This document shows, in pieces, positions 8,413 through 16,365 of a stretch of DNA of 32,729 bases. This DNA is from Deltaproteobacteria bacterium (GTDB lineage Bacteria; Desulfobacterota; DSM-4660; Desulfatiglandales; Desulfatiglandaceae). The number at the start of each line of letters is the position of its first letter. Position 1 is the stretch's first letter. The position numbers and the translations under genes are program-made. The notes beneath the pieces are model-generated. The model was given only the letters and a program-made list of their open reading frames with translations. It had not been told where the DNA came from and searched no databases. The DNA is taken from the NCBI GenBank assembly GCA_021737425.1, contig JAIPDZ010000012.1:1-32729 (forward strand), in the 5' to 3' direction.

Positions 8413-8437
8413 AATGGATAACGGAACCTGGTATCCT
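8409..8437 (+). promoter_or_regulatory. Sigma-70-like promoter for the DUF2780 gene
   Basis: TTGAAA at 8409-8414 and TATCCT at 8432-8437 are separated by 17 bases. The -35 box overlaps the stop codon of the AIR-synthase-like gene. It would give a leader of roughly 45-50 bases before the ATG at 8492. Seen by eye only. Confidence 0.45.
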
Positions 8438-8491
8438 GGAATACAGAGCCTTTTCCATTACACACAAACACGTCCAAATTGGGAGGAAAAA

Positions 8492-8962
8492 ATGAAACCA
8501 ATACAATCGGGTATATGGATGTTGGGTATGGTGCTATTGCTGGTGGGCGCCCTTGGACTGAATGTGGGACACGCAGGGGGCATGGAGTTGGTCTCCATGC
8601 TGGTGGACAAACTGGGTGTTTCCCAGGAACAGGCCACGGGCGGAGCCGGGGCCCTGTTTCAGAACGCCAAAGAGAACCTGAGCACAGCGGCCTTTCAGAA
8701 AGTGGCCGATGCGGTGCCGGGAATGGACAAGTACCTGGCTGCTGCACCCGCCAAGAGTGAGGCCGGCAGCGCCCTGGGCAGCCTCTCCTCACTGGGAAAG
8801 GGTGCGGGGAAACTGGGGTCTATGGCCGGCCTGGCCGATTCCTTCAAGAGCCTGGGAATGGATTCGGGCATGGTTTCCAAATTCGCCCCGGTGGTCATGG
8901 AGTATGTCCAATCCAAGGGCGGGGATTCGGTGGCCGGATTGTTAAAAGGGCTGTGGAAGTAG
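8492..8962 (+). CDS. Exported DUF2780 (VcgC/VcgE-like) protein
   Basis: A 156-aa small protein with an N-terminal signal peptide (hydrophobic core IWMLGMVLLLVGALGL, likely cleavage near VGHAG). The rest is low in aromatic residues and rich in G, A, S and L. It carries the segments LVSMLVDKLGVSQEQATGGAGALFQ and VPGMDKYL, which match what is known of the DUF2780/VcgC family. No function is known for this family; predicted helices suggest an oligomeric envelope protein. The start at 8492 is set by GGAGG 9 bases upstream; the frame extends further upstream into the previous gene but without a ribosome site. It has its own likely promoter and faces an oppositely oriented gene after 24 bases. Confidence 0.85.
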   Translation: MKPIQSGIWMLGMVLLLVGALGLNVGHAGGMELVSMLVDKLGVSQEQATGGAGALFQNAKENLSTAAFQKVADAVPGMDKYLAAAPAKSEAGSALGSLSSLGKGAGKLGSMAGLADSFKSLGMDSGMVSKFAPVVMEYVQSKGGDSVAGLLKGLWK

Positions 8963-8986
8963 AAAATTAAAGCCGGCCCAGGGCGA

Positions 8987-10102
8987 TCACCCCTCCCCTT
9001 TCTCGGCCAGTTTTTTCTCCACCACGCACTGGATCCCCTCCCCTGCCAGGGCCGGGCCGAAACACTGGTTATCCGAAAGGCACGTGGCCGGCCTCAAATC
9101 GCCGGCGGCCCACCGGTTGATGAGTCCGGGTTCGCGGATAAACGGACGGCTCATGGAAATATAGTCGGCATATCCCTCATCAATGAGGCGCTCTGCCACC
9201 TCATGGGAACGGTTCCCCCCCACCAGGATCAGGGGGATATGAACGTGTTTCTTGAACTCCCGGGCGGCCTCTTTAAAATAGGCCTCCCGGTCACTGGAGG
9301 TGATGCCGGCCCTGCTGGGACTCAACTCCCCCGAAACAAGGGTTCCCCCGCTCAACTCAATGGCGTCCAGCCCCCTTTCCTGGAGCATCACCCCCACCTG
9401 CACCGATTCGGCCAGGGTGAGACCCGAATCCAGAAAGTCCTCTGAATTCATCTTCACCAAAACCGGATAATCCGGACCCACCGCCTCGCGGGTCCTTTCC
9501 AGGACCTCCAATAAGAAACGGGCCCGGTTTTTGAGAGATCCCCCATAGGCATCGGTACGCCGGTTGAACTGGGGGGAGAGGGCCTGGCTTAAGAGATAAC
9601 CGTGGGCCGCATGGATCTGCACCCCGTCAAACCCGGCCGCCTTGGCCCGGCGGGCCGCCTGTCCAAAGGCCTCGGTCACCTGTTGAAAATCCTCGGGGGT
9701 CATCACCTTTTGAGGCGACTTGGCCTTTCCCTTGGAGGCGGCCAGGGCCAGGGCCGGCTTTCCGGTGATGTGGGTAAGGGCGAACCGGCCGGCATGGGCG
9801 AGCTGGAGCACCATCCGGCCCCCCCTGGCATGCACGCTGTCGGTCATCTCGGTGAGACCGTCTATGAGGTCGTCATGGTATATGCCTGTCTGCCAGGGAC
9901 TGGCCTGTCCCTCGGGCTGCACATAGGCATGGCCGGGGATGATCATCCCCACACCGCCGTCCGCCAGATCGGTCATGAGCTTCACCAGTGCGGGGGTGCA
10001 GGCGCCCTCCTCGGTGGCCAGCCCTTCCCAGGTGGCCGAACGGACAAACCGGTTTTTAAGAGACATTTTGTTGATTTGGGTCGTTTCAAATAAAGATGAC
10101 AT
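8987..10102 (-). CDS. Old Yellow Enzyme family NADH:flavin oxidoreductase
   Basis: A 371-aa single-domain FMN-dependent TIM-barrel oxidoreductase. Family hallmarks are QLAHAGR (100-106), the active-site histidine pair in IHAAHGYL (H164, H167), SPQFNRRTDAYGGS with its YGGS motif, and the phosphate-binding VGGNRS followed by SMSRPFIREP. Such enzymes reduce activated C=C bonds of enones or enoyl compounds. The C-terminal part keeps CLSDNQCFGP and a later C, a partial echo of the [4Fe-4S] site in 2,4-dienoyl-CoA reductases, but the second NAD(P)H/FAD half is absent. AAAGGAG precedes the ATG. It lies 47 bases behind an alpha/beta hydrolase gene on the same strand and may be in its operon. Confidence 0.94.
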   Translation of the reverse strand: MSSLFETTQINKMSLKNRFVRSATWEGLATEEGACTPALVKLMTDLADGGVGMIIPGHAYVQPEGQASPWQTGIYHDDLIDGLTEMTDSVHARGGRMVLQLAHAGRFALTHITGKPALALAASKGKAKSPQKVMTPEDFQQVTEAFGQAARRAKAAGFDGVQIHAAHGYLLSQALSPQFNRRTDAYGGSLKNRARFLLEVLERTREAVGPDYPVLVKMNSEDFLDSGLTLAESVQVGVMLQERGLDAIELSGGTLVSGELSPSRAGITSSDREAYFKEAAREFKKHVHIPLILVGGNRSHEVAERLIDEGYADYISMSRPFIREPGLINRWAAGDLRPATCLSDNQCFGPALAGEGIQCVVEKKLAEKGEG

Positions 10103-10149
10103 ATAACGCTCCTTTTGCGCTTACAGGTTGGGACACGCCACGCCAATGC

Positions 10150-11118
10150 CTACGGGGCTGATAAGACAAACCTCTCAATCAACCGGGCGGTCTTTTCCGG
10201 GTGCTCTTCCTGGGGGATGTGCCCACACTCCTGTATCACCACCAATCGGGACCTGGGGATCTCCCTATTAAAGCGATACCCTACCTTGTCGAGGGGGATC
10301 CACTCATCCTCCCGGCCCCAGATCAGCAACGTTTCCTGGGGGATGGAAGGGATTTTTTGAATGTATGCTTCCAGGTCTTCAGGATCCAGGGCCCGGGCCA
10401 CGACCACCTGGGCATCCAACCCGTTATGGGCCCGCAGGCGGTCCAAATAGGCGTTCACCTGGGCCTCTGTCACCCAGTCCTTATGATAATACACCTTTTT
10501 AAGCCCCCATCTCACCCAGGCCCTGGAGAAAAAAAGCTTTATCACCGGACCTGCCAGGGGGAAGGCGGCCAGGTTTATGGGAAACGGTTTTTGAATGGGG
10601 TATCCGGCCGCGTCCACCAGGATGAGGCGCCCCACCTTGTCCGGATGCTCCAGGGCCATCAACCAACCGATGGCCCCTCCCAGGGAGTTGCCCACAAAGA
10701 CCACCTTTCTGAGACCCACCGCCTCCATCCATTGATTCACCTCTTCCATAAGGGTCAGGGGATCATACGCGGCATGTTGGGGCTTATCCGACCAACCGAA
10801 TCCCTTCATGTCCAAGGCCCACACAGGGTGTCCCGCCTCAGTGAGGTGAGGGATCACCCCTTCCCAGGTGTAGGTGGAGGAGGCAAATCCATGGAGGAGG
10901 AAGACCGGATCCCCTTTCCCCGGGTACTCAAGATAGTGGAACCGGACACCCTGGATTTCGATGAAGTGGTCCCGGGGGCCATGGGTGAGGAGCTCCTCCT
11001 CCGGAAGCGGCCTTACAGACAACCCGCAACCCATCATCCCTGATAACCCCGCACCCATGAGAACCAGCGGGAACCATGTCTTGTAGGGCAGCATATATAC
11101 CTTCACCTTACGCTTCAT
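10150..11118 (-). CDS. Alpha/beta hydrolase with N-terminal membrane/lipoprotein-like signal
   Basis: A 322-aa serine hydrolase. After a basic start and hydrophobic stretch there is a cysteine at 31 (GMMGCG), a weak lipobox. The hydrolase fold shows the oxyanion region LLHGFAS (74-80), the nucleophile elbow VGNSLGG with S145, and a catalytic histidine in CGHIPQEEHPE. Such proteins hydrolyse esters, epoxides or C-C bonds; the substrate cannot be deduced. The ATG at 11094, eight codons in, is an alternative start with AAGG about 6 bases ahead and would also give a good signal sequence. A second, unrelated-looking alpha/beta hydrolase lies upstream on the same strand, and an Old Yellow Enzyme follows. 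Confidence 0.9.
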   Translation of the reverse strand: MKRKVKVYMLPYKTWFPLVLMGAGLSGMMGCGLSVRPLPEEELLTHGPRDHFIEIQGVRFHYLEYPGKGDPVFLLHGFASSTYTWEGVIPHLTEAGHPVWALDMKGFGWSDKPQHAAYDPLTLMEEVNQWMEAVGLRKVVFVGNSLGGAIGWLMALEHPDKVGRLILVDAAGYPIQKPFPINLAAFPLAGPVIKLFFSRAWVRWGLKKVYYHKDWVTEAQVNAYLDRLRAHNGLDAQVVVARALDPEDLEAYIQKIPSIPQETLLIWGREDEWIPLDKVGYRFNREIPRSRLVVIQECGHIPQEEHPEKTARLIERFVLSAP

Positions 11119-11222
11119 TCCCTCTCATATGGTTAAAACCCGTGTCAGGATAGCAGAATTCCGGTAAGGCTGTAAAGCCCAGGGTGGCGTCTTTGATTGG
11201 TTGGCCAACGCCTCTCAGGCCT

Positions 11223-12161
11223 TCATGGGGATTTCCTGCGATAGGCTTTGAAGAAATCCGCCAGCCTGTCCCGGTATTTGGGGGATAACGGCCAGTCAAT
11301 GAACAGCTTCACATGTTCGCAGCCTTGAACAGACCACAGATATTTGGGGGCCTCTGCCTGTTGGAAAAGGGCTTCAGCCTGCTTATGGGGAACAGCCGTA
11401 TCGGATTTGCAGTGAATGATCAGAAGCGGAACAGGGGAGACCCGGTCCACCAGATCAATGGGGCTGTAGGCGTCGCTGACCCCCACCAATGTGAGCGGTT
11501 CAATGGGCCAGGTCAGGCAGGAGGCCTGACCGATCGTCTGCCGGCTCTTATGCAACATCATGTAGCGGGCTTCCGCTCTGAAGGAGGCAAAGGTACCTTC
11601 TACCGCCACAGCGCGAATCCCGGGGAAACGGTTTTGGGCCACGGCGGCGATGGCGAAAACACCGCCGAGACTTTGACCATAGACAAAGAGGTTGTTTCGG
11701 TCAATGTCGGACCGGGTCTGCACATATTGGATGGCCGCCACGGAATCCAGGTATATACCGGATCGATCCGGTTTCCCGTCGGAGTCCCCGTATCCTCGAT
11801 AATCAAAGGTGAAGACATTGAACCCCTTTGGAGGCAACCAGTGAATGTGTTTCAGGTAGTAGGTCCGGTTGGCAAAATCGCCGTAAAAATAAATGACCGT
11901 CCCCATGGGCTCCCCGGTGGCGGGAATAAACCATCCATTCAGCCGGGTGTGGTCCCGGCTCCTAAACGAGACCGTTTCATAGGTCAGACCGTAGTCGGCC
12001 GGGGTCTTATAGATCTTGTCATTGGGATAATAGAAACTGGCGTTAAAACACCCCGGAAGGCAAGACCATAGGAAAAGACCTATGATGAAACAGGGCAGCT
12101 TCCACCTGATGGGATAATCCACCTCTACACTTCCATCCCTTAAACCTTTCTTTCCGGTCAT
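11223..12161 (-). CDS. Lipoprotein-like alpha/beta hydrolase (S33/BAAT-like)
   Basis: A 312-aa predicted hydrolase with a clear lipobox LPGC (cysteine 38) behind a hydrophobic core, so it is probably a lipid-anchored envelope protein. The catalytic frame shows FDYRGYGDSDG (119-129), the nucleophile elbow YGQSLGG with S164, an acid in IHCKSDTAVPH and a histidine in GCEHVKLF. Length and motifs fit the FAM108/BAAT-like S33 hydrolases of unknown substrate. Its ATG overlaps the stop of the histidine kinase gene (ATGA at 12158-12161), so it is translationally coupled to the sensor; this suggests the sensor and the hydrolase work on a common envelope or lipid signal, which is inference. Confidence 0.91.
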   Translation of the reverse strand: MTGKKGLRDGSVEVDYPIRWKLPCFIIGLFLWSCLPGCFNASFYYPNDKIYKTPADYGLTYETVSFRSRDHTRLNGWFIPATGEPMGTVIYFYGDFANRTYYLKHIHWLPPKGFNVFTFDYRGYGDSDGKPDRSGIYLDSVAAIQYVQTRSDIDRNNLFVYGQSLGGVFAIAAVAQNRFPGIRAVAVEGTFASFRAEARYMMLHKSRQTIGQASCLTWPIEPLTLVGVSDAYSPIDLVDRVSPVPLLIIHCKSDTAVPHKQAEALFQQAEAPKYLWSVQGCEHVKLFIDWPLSPKYRDRLADFFKAYRRKSP

Positions 12162-13672
12162 GAAAAGCGTGAAAGATCATCCGGGAAATGGACCGAAAAT
12201 TCACTTCCCCCGGATGAAAGACACCCTTCCCGATCCGTGATGAACCGGCATTTGGATATCCTTCCCGGGCACACATCCGTATCCTCCGGTATAAAAACAC
12301 AGCGCCGGCTCTCAAAATCCACGGAAAAACCGAATCGTTCCGAAAACACCTGGGTCCTCAACAGATCGGCGCCGGCCCCCCCTGCATTGAAGGCATAGGG
12401 CCTCTTGGAGGAATACAGGTCCGTATCCATGGTGTGAAAAAAACCGCTGAAGATGAATGCCTTGTTTGCCGGGGTGATGCCCACTCCGTGGTCCCGGACC
12501 CACACCCGGATCCCGTCCGAAGCCTTATTCGAACCGATCACAATTCTTCCCTCATCAGGGGTGTGTTCAATGGCGTTTCGGATGATGCCGCCCATGACCT
12601 TTTCCACAATTTGCCGGTCCATATGGATTTGGCCGGGCGCTTCCGTATTCAACATGAACTCAAGCTCCCGTGCCCCCATGGCCGAACGGGCGGCCTGAAG
12701 GAGATCCTCCAAAAGGGGCGCCAGCGGGAGCCACTCCGGCTGAATGGGATCTTTGCTGAACAAAGCCGCGATACGATCCGCAATGCCCTTCATAATCTCG
12801 GCCTGGTTCGCAGGCCCCTGATCTGTAAAGCCCTCCACCAGATCGGCGCTGTTTTGGATGATATCCAGGATCCTTTGCTGTTCCACAACCGGCCTTTGAT
12901 TCAGAATATCGTCGATCTTGTTCTGAAGATCAAACAGGCGCTGCAGTTGGCGGGTGCCCCGCTTCAGGGTCTCTTCCAGGTGGAGACCGGGGACTGTTCG
13001 GGTTTCCCGGGTCACCTTCTCCAGGACACCGGAGGCGATGGCCAGGGGGGTTTTGAGCTCATGTGCGAGATGATTGATCACCCGTTCCTTGGCCTTGTCT
13101 AAGAGTTTCAGGTCCTCGTAAAGTTTGGCATTTTCAAGGGCAATGGTCACATAATTGGCAACGGATTTGAGCTGTTCTTGATCCTCAACATCAAATGATC
13201 CGGATTTTTTGTTCAAGATCTGAAAGGTTCCGATGCATTTTTTATGGCGATTGATCAAGGGGACACAAAGGATGTTGCGGGTGGCAAAACCGGTCTTGCG
13301 ATCCACTTCCGGATAGAACCGGGGGTCTGCATGGACGTCGTTGATCAACAGGGGCTGTCCGTGTTGAAACACCCATCCGGTGATGCCGTGGTCTGCCGGA
13401 AAACGGATCTCGTCCTTTTTCAGGTCTGTGGAGACCCGGGACCAAAGCTGGTCCTTCTCCTCATCGAACAGAAAGACTGAACACCCTTGCGTATCCATAA
13501 AACGCCTTGTCTGCTCCGCGATCACCTCGAACAGGGTATCCATCTTAATTTCCGAGACAATGAGCTGTCCCAGTTCCACCAGCATCTGATATTGCCGGAG
13601 TCTTTTGGGGGATACCTCGTCGGTTTGAATCAGGGGAGTATTCTCATCCCTATCCGGTTCATGAAAACCCAT
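12158..13672 (-). CDS. GAF-domain sensor histidine kinase with C-terminal cysteine cluster
   Basis: A 504-aa soluble sensor kinase with no membrane segment. A GAF domain spans about residues 40-185. A short linker leads to the dimerisation/phospho-acceptor helix with H204 in HLAHELKTPL. The ATPase domain follows, with the N-box asparagine at 366 (IIRNAIEH), DHGVGI at 394-399 and FNAGGAGADLL as the G2 region. After that comes an unusual tail with four cysteines, C458, C468, C475 and C484 (CX9CX6CX8C), before the final EFSVHFP strand. The cysteines could bind a metal or Fe-S cluster or act as redox switches. No response regulator is encoded nearby, so it is an orphan kinase here. AGGAG lies about 8 bases before the ATG. 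It is coupled to a lipoprotein hydrolase downstream. Confidence 0.93.
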   Translation of the reverse strand: MGFHEPDRDENTPLIQTDEVSPKRLRQYQMLVELGQLIVSEIKMDTLFEVIAEQTRRFMDTQGCSVFLFDEEKDQLWSRVSTDLKKDEIRFPADHGITGWVFQHGQPLLINDVHADPRFYPEVDRKTGFATRNILCVPLINRHKKCIGTFQILNKKSGSFDVEDQEQLKSVANYVTIALENAKLYEDLKLLDKAKERVINHLAHELKTPLAIASGVLEKVTRETRTVPGLHLEETLKRGTRQLQRLFDLQNKIDDILNQRPVVEQQRILDIIQNSADLVEGFTDQGPANQAEIMKGIADRIAALFSKDPIQPEWLPLAPLLEDLLQAARSAMGARELEFMLNTEAPGQIHMDRQIVEKVMGGIIRNAIEHTPDEGRIVIGSNKASDGIRVWVRDHGVGITPANKAFIFSGFFHTMDTDLYSSKRPYAFNAGGAGADLLRTQVFSERFGFSVDFESRRCVFIPEDTDVCPGRISKCRFITDREGCLSSGGSEFSVHFPDDLSRFS

Positions 13673-13741
13673 GACCGTTCTCCTGTGGTCGCCATCATCT
13701 TATGGCCGGGGGCACAGCCTCACTTCCTCTCCACAGCCGCT

Positions 13742-14158
13742 CTATTCTTGGGAGGCCGACTGCCAGGCCTCATCCAAACGGGCCTCCACGTATCGGACGA
13801 GCTTGTCATCCCATGTTTCAATATCAAAGCAGACCGCATCCTCCCCCAGGAGGCCTTCAGGAACAAAATCGCCCTCTTCTTCAGGATCGGTGATCATTTC
13901 CCCGTAAAAGCATACGGAAAGCCACCGAGGAGTATCTTCGATCACATCCACCATGACAAAGAGATTCCTCTTTTTCTGGTCCGCATGAGCGGCCCTGAGC
14001 GAATAGGTGACCTCGGGCCGGGGGATGAATTCAAGGGTGACCCCCTCCTTTTGGCCGAGATATTCCTTACAATGGAGAAACATCTCCTTGTTTCTTTCCG
14101 GGGTTTCTTCCCATCCTTCAATAAAGGCCTTCAGTTTTGAATCGGTCTCTGTTCCCAT
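13742..14158 (-). CDS. Hypothetical protein, 138 aa, acidic
   Basis: I do not recognise this protein. It is soluble, acidic and without signal peptide or membrane segments. The start is set at the ATG at 14158 (MGTETDSKLKAF), because the in-frame extension further upstream (to 14266) has low-complexity, non-protein-like sequence and no ribosome site. A central part with alternating hydrophobic residues (RNLFVMVDVI, WLSVCFYGE) looks like beta strands, and the C-terminal part (YVEARLDEAW) like a helix, so a compact alpha/beta domain is likely. The regular amino acid make-up argues for a real gene. It lies 69 bases upstream of the histidine kinase on the same strand and could be co-transcribed with it. 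Confidence 0.72.
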   Translation of the reverse strand: MGTETDSKLKAFIEGWEETPERNKEMFLHCKEYLGQKEGVTLEFIPRPEVTYSLRAAHADQKKRNLFVMVDVIEDTPRWLSVCFYGEMITDPEEEGDFVPEGLLGEDAVCFDIETWDDKLVRYVEARLDEAWQSASQE

Positions 14159-14379
14159 TTTCCAACTTCTTGGCGGATTGTCTTTATCCCCCATTGCGGG
14201 GAGAGGGGAATCATCCACCCCGTCCCCTGGAACCCTCCTTACCGATACCGCATAACACACCCCCATCAGCGAATCAAGGTCCCCTTCTTAGACCTCGTCC
14301 AGGATGATTGCACCTGTCAGGGGGAAAAAGGGCATTCATGATGCCATCCATGGCGAGTCCCATGGACCTGAATCCGTCA

Positions 14380-14979
14380 TCAGCCCCGTTTCCGCAACAG
14401 GCATCTCCAGGCCCTGGGCGGATGGGGATGATTGGAGTCGAAATGGCTGGAGATCAGTGAAAGCACTTCAAAATGGGGTTCCACCGCCAGGACGATTTCT
14501 CCTGCAGTGCTTTGAGGGGGCCCCGGGCCCTGCCGATGCTCATCCGCGTTGCCTGCGATGGTGAGCCATAGACCCGCCCCCTCCAAATGGGCAGCCACAT
14601 TCCGGGCAAATCTGCTTCGGTCCTGTTGGGAGCGGAACGAGTGAAAGCAGCCCCTGTCAAATACAAAACCAAAAGGCGCCCCGGGAATCCTGTTGGCCAG
14701 AAAATCAATCCGCACAAAATCACACTCCACCTTGGCCTCAGACGCCTTTTCGACTCCCTTTTGGATGGCGATTTCCGAGGTATCCGTGCCGGTTACCTGA
14801 AAACCGTGTCCGGCCAGCCAGATGGAATTATCAGCGGTTCCGCACCCGATATCCAAGGCCTTGCAGCCTGGGATGGGTCTTTGGGTCACCACTTCCGTAA
14901 GATTGAAATCCGGCCTTCCCACATCCCAGGGAATGTCCCCTGATCGGTATCTCTTTCGGTACCCCTCTTCCACCGTCAT
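14380..14979 (-). CDS. Class I SAM-dependent methyltransferase
   Basis: A 199-aa methyltransferase. Motif I is seen as ALDIGCGTADNSIWLA, followed by an acidic residue at the end of strand 2 (VTGTDTSE) and a motif near CDFVRIDFL. The N-terminal PWDVGRPDFNL segment resembles the thiopurine methyltransferase/TehB-like group, where a W-D-GRP motif precedes the SAM site. Substrate unknown; small thiols, metalloids or halides are typical of relatives. It stands alone, with 221 bases without a gene behind it. Confidence 0.91.
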   Translation of the reverse strand: MTVEEGYRKRYRSGDIPWDVGRPDFNLTEVVTQRPIPGCKALDIGCGTADNSIWLAGHGFQVTGTDTSEIAIQKGVEKASEAKVECDFVRIDFLANRIPGAPFGFVFDRGCFHSFRSQQDRSRFARNVAAHLEGAGLWLTIAGNADEHRQGPGPPQSTAGEIVLAVEPHFEVLSLISSHFDSNHPHPPRAWRCLLRKRG

Positions 14980-15135
14980 CCGACTTCACCTGGTGTGAAA
15001 CTTCATAATTTCCATACTTGTCACTCCCTGAAAGGCGTTTCTTCCGAGAGACAAAATAGACCGATTTTCCTGATAGATCAAGCCGGCCCTTCTCACCCTA
15101 AAAATACAACTGTACGCCCACCTGAAGGGCATGGG

Positions 15136-15160
15136 TGAGGATGGCGCCTCCCCATCCTCA
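15136..15160. terminator. Perfect 9-bp hairpin behind the ECF operon
   Basis: TGAGGATGG at 15136-15144 and its exact complement CCATCCTCA at 15152-15160 enclose a 7-base loop. It lies 13 bases beyond the stop codon of the ECF S-component gene, where a transcription end is expected. No T-run follows on either strand, so it is either a weak or factor-dependent terminator or an mRNA 3'-end stabiliser. Confidence 0.38.
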
Positions 15161-15172
15161 TGACACCTTGTC

Positions 15173-15694
15173 TCACCCAATCAACCCGTGGGCCGAGAGT
15201 CTGCGGACAATGGGTGGGACCATGATAGACCCCACAGTTCCGAATATGACCCCGCTGGCAGAAGAGATCAGCGCGTGTTGAAGCATGATGTCCCAGTCCA
15301 CTCCCACCATCCATTCCACCGCAATAATGGATAAAAACCGGCTCGCGGATCCCAAGGCGCCCGTAACGGCACAGAGCAGGTAGCTTTTGGCCAGCTTGGG
15401 AAAGAAAAGCCCCGTCAGATCAACCACGAGACTGGGAAGCAGAAACTTCAGAATGATCAATGGACCGCCCTTTCCCATCCCCAACAGGGTGGTGAGAAGT
15501 CCCGCAACCAGTCCCATTAAGGTAGCGGCACCGAGTCGTGGGACACACCCCCTTCCCAGGATCATGAAAAACATGGTGAAAAACATGGCATGTCCAGGTA
15601 TGTTCAAATGGAGCCGGAAGGCCCCCCGGGTGATGACAATGAAACAGGCGCAGAAGGCCAGGCAAAGCGCGTCCTGAAGGGGAAATTTTCTCAT
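15173..15694 (-). CDS. ECF transporter S component, substrate unassigned
   Basis: A 173-aa very hydrophobic protein with about six membrane segments, the size of an energy-coupling-factor substrate-binding (S) subunit. It lies last in an operon behind EcfT and a double ATPase, its ATG overlapping the EcfT stop (ATGA at 15691-15694), so the role is set mainly by context. The first helix carries LCLAFCACFIVITRGAF, and conserved-looking glycines occur in GRGCVPRLGAATLMGLVAG. I do not recognise the signature of BioY, ThiT, RibU, CbrT, QueT or YkoE, so the ligand is open. A TonB receptor and a TiaS-like protein in the same operon suggest a scarce, bulky or modified compound. Confidence 0.8.
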   Translation of the reverse strand: MRKFPLQDALCLAFCACFIVITRGAFRLHLNIPGHAMFFTMFFMILGRGCVPRLGAATLMGLVAGLLTTLLGMGKGGPLIILKFLLPSLVVDLTGLFFPKLAKSYLLCAVTGALGSASRFLSIIAVEWMVGVDWDIMLQHALISSASGVIFGTVGSIMVPPIVRRLSAHGLIG

Positions 15695-16365
15695 GAGCGC
15701 GGCTGTTCCTCAAACCCCCTGGCCTCGGCGGATCGCGCCGCTGCCCGAGCGGTTTTGAGCGCCCTCACCATGATGGGGATCATCAAGCACTGAAACAGGT
15801 CTTTCCAATGCATCGGATTCCATGCACGACGTATTCCCACCGGTGCGCCGCGGAGCTGCTGGGCCATGGTAATTTCGCGAATTTCCCGGATAAAAAAGGG
15901 AACAAAGCGTAGGCTGGTAAACAAGAGAAAGGACAATCGCCGGGGCATCACCCATTTCAAACCTTCCATCATCTGAGACCCCTGGGTGGTTCGAAGCAGT
16001 ACGATTGAGGGGAGAAAGAGCAGCAAAATCTGAGAACCGGTCCGCAGTCCCGGCCAGAAGCCTTCCGCAGGACCGTATTTCAGCATATAGAGCAGCAGGA
16101 TAACACTTAGTTGGACCAGAAAGATGCGGATATCGCGCCAGAAATTGGCCAAGCCCAGACGCGCGGAAAAATAGCATGCGAGATTGAGGGCCAACAAGAT
16201 CATCAGCGTCCACCATTCCCGTGCGGCAACCGCCGCAGCCGACAAGACCAAGGCCACAATGATTTTCCATCCCCCTCCCAGCCGGTGGATGGGGGAATTT
16301 GCAGCACAATACTGAAAGGCGCTTTTTCTGAAACCAGCCCTTTCAGTGGGCGAATATTTCTTCAA
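15691..16365 (-). CDS. ecfT: ECF transporter transmembrane component EcfT (TTG start)
   Basis: A 224-aa CbiQ/EcfT-family coupling protein with about four to five membrane segments (WKIIVALVLSAAAVAA; LVQLSVILLLYMLKYG). Its cytoplasmic coupling helices carry the two small-Arg-Gly motifs expected for contact with the ATPases: AQQLRGAP and SAEARGFEE. The start is placed at TTG 16365, because AAGGAGG lies at 16372-16378 with a 6-base spacing; ATGs at 16425 and 16407 lie deeper in the ATPase gene and have no ribosome site. With this start the gene overlaps the ATPase gene by 23 bases and is coupled to it. It links the S component in the membrane to the double ATPase. Confidence 0.9.
   Translation of the reverse strand: MKKYSPTERAGFRKSAFQYCAANSPIHRLGGGWKIIVALVLSAAAVAAREWWTLMILLALNLACYFSARLGLANFWRDIRIFLVQLSVILLLYMLKYGPAEGFWPGLRTGSQILLLFLPSIVLLRTTQGSQMMEGLKWVMPRRLSFLLFTSLRFVPFFIREIREITMAQQLRGAPVGIRRAWNPMHWKDLFQCLMIPIMVRALKTARAAARSAEARGFEEQPRS

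Noticed and set aside
14159-14266. N-terminal extension of the 138-aa hypothetical protein
   Set aside because: No ribosome site before the upstream starts and sequence unlike the rest of the protein.
14159-14379. Possible small gene between the hypothetical protein and the methyltransferase
   Set aside because: No frame with a ribosome site and protein-like composition; only a weak CCCC/GGGG hairpin.
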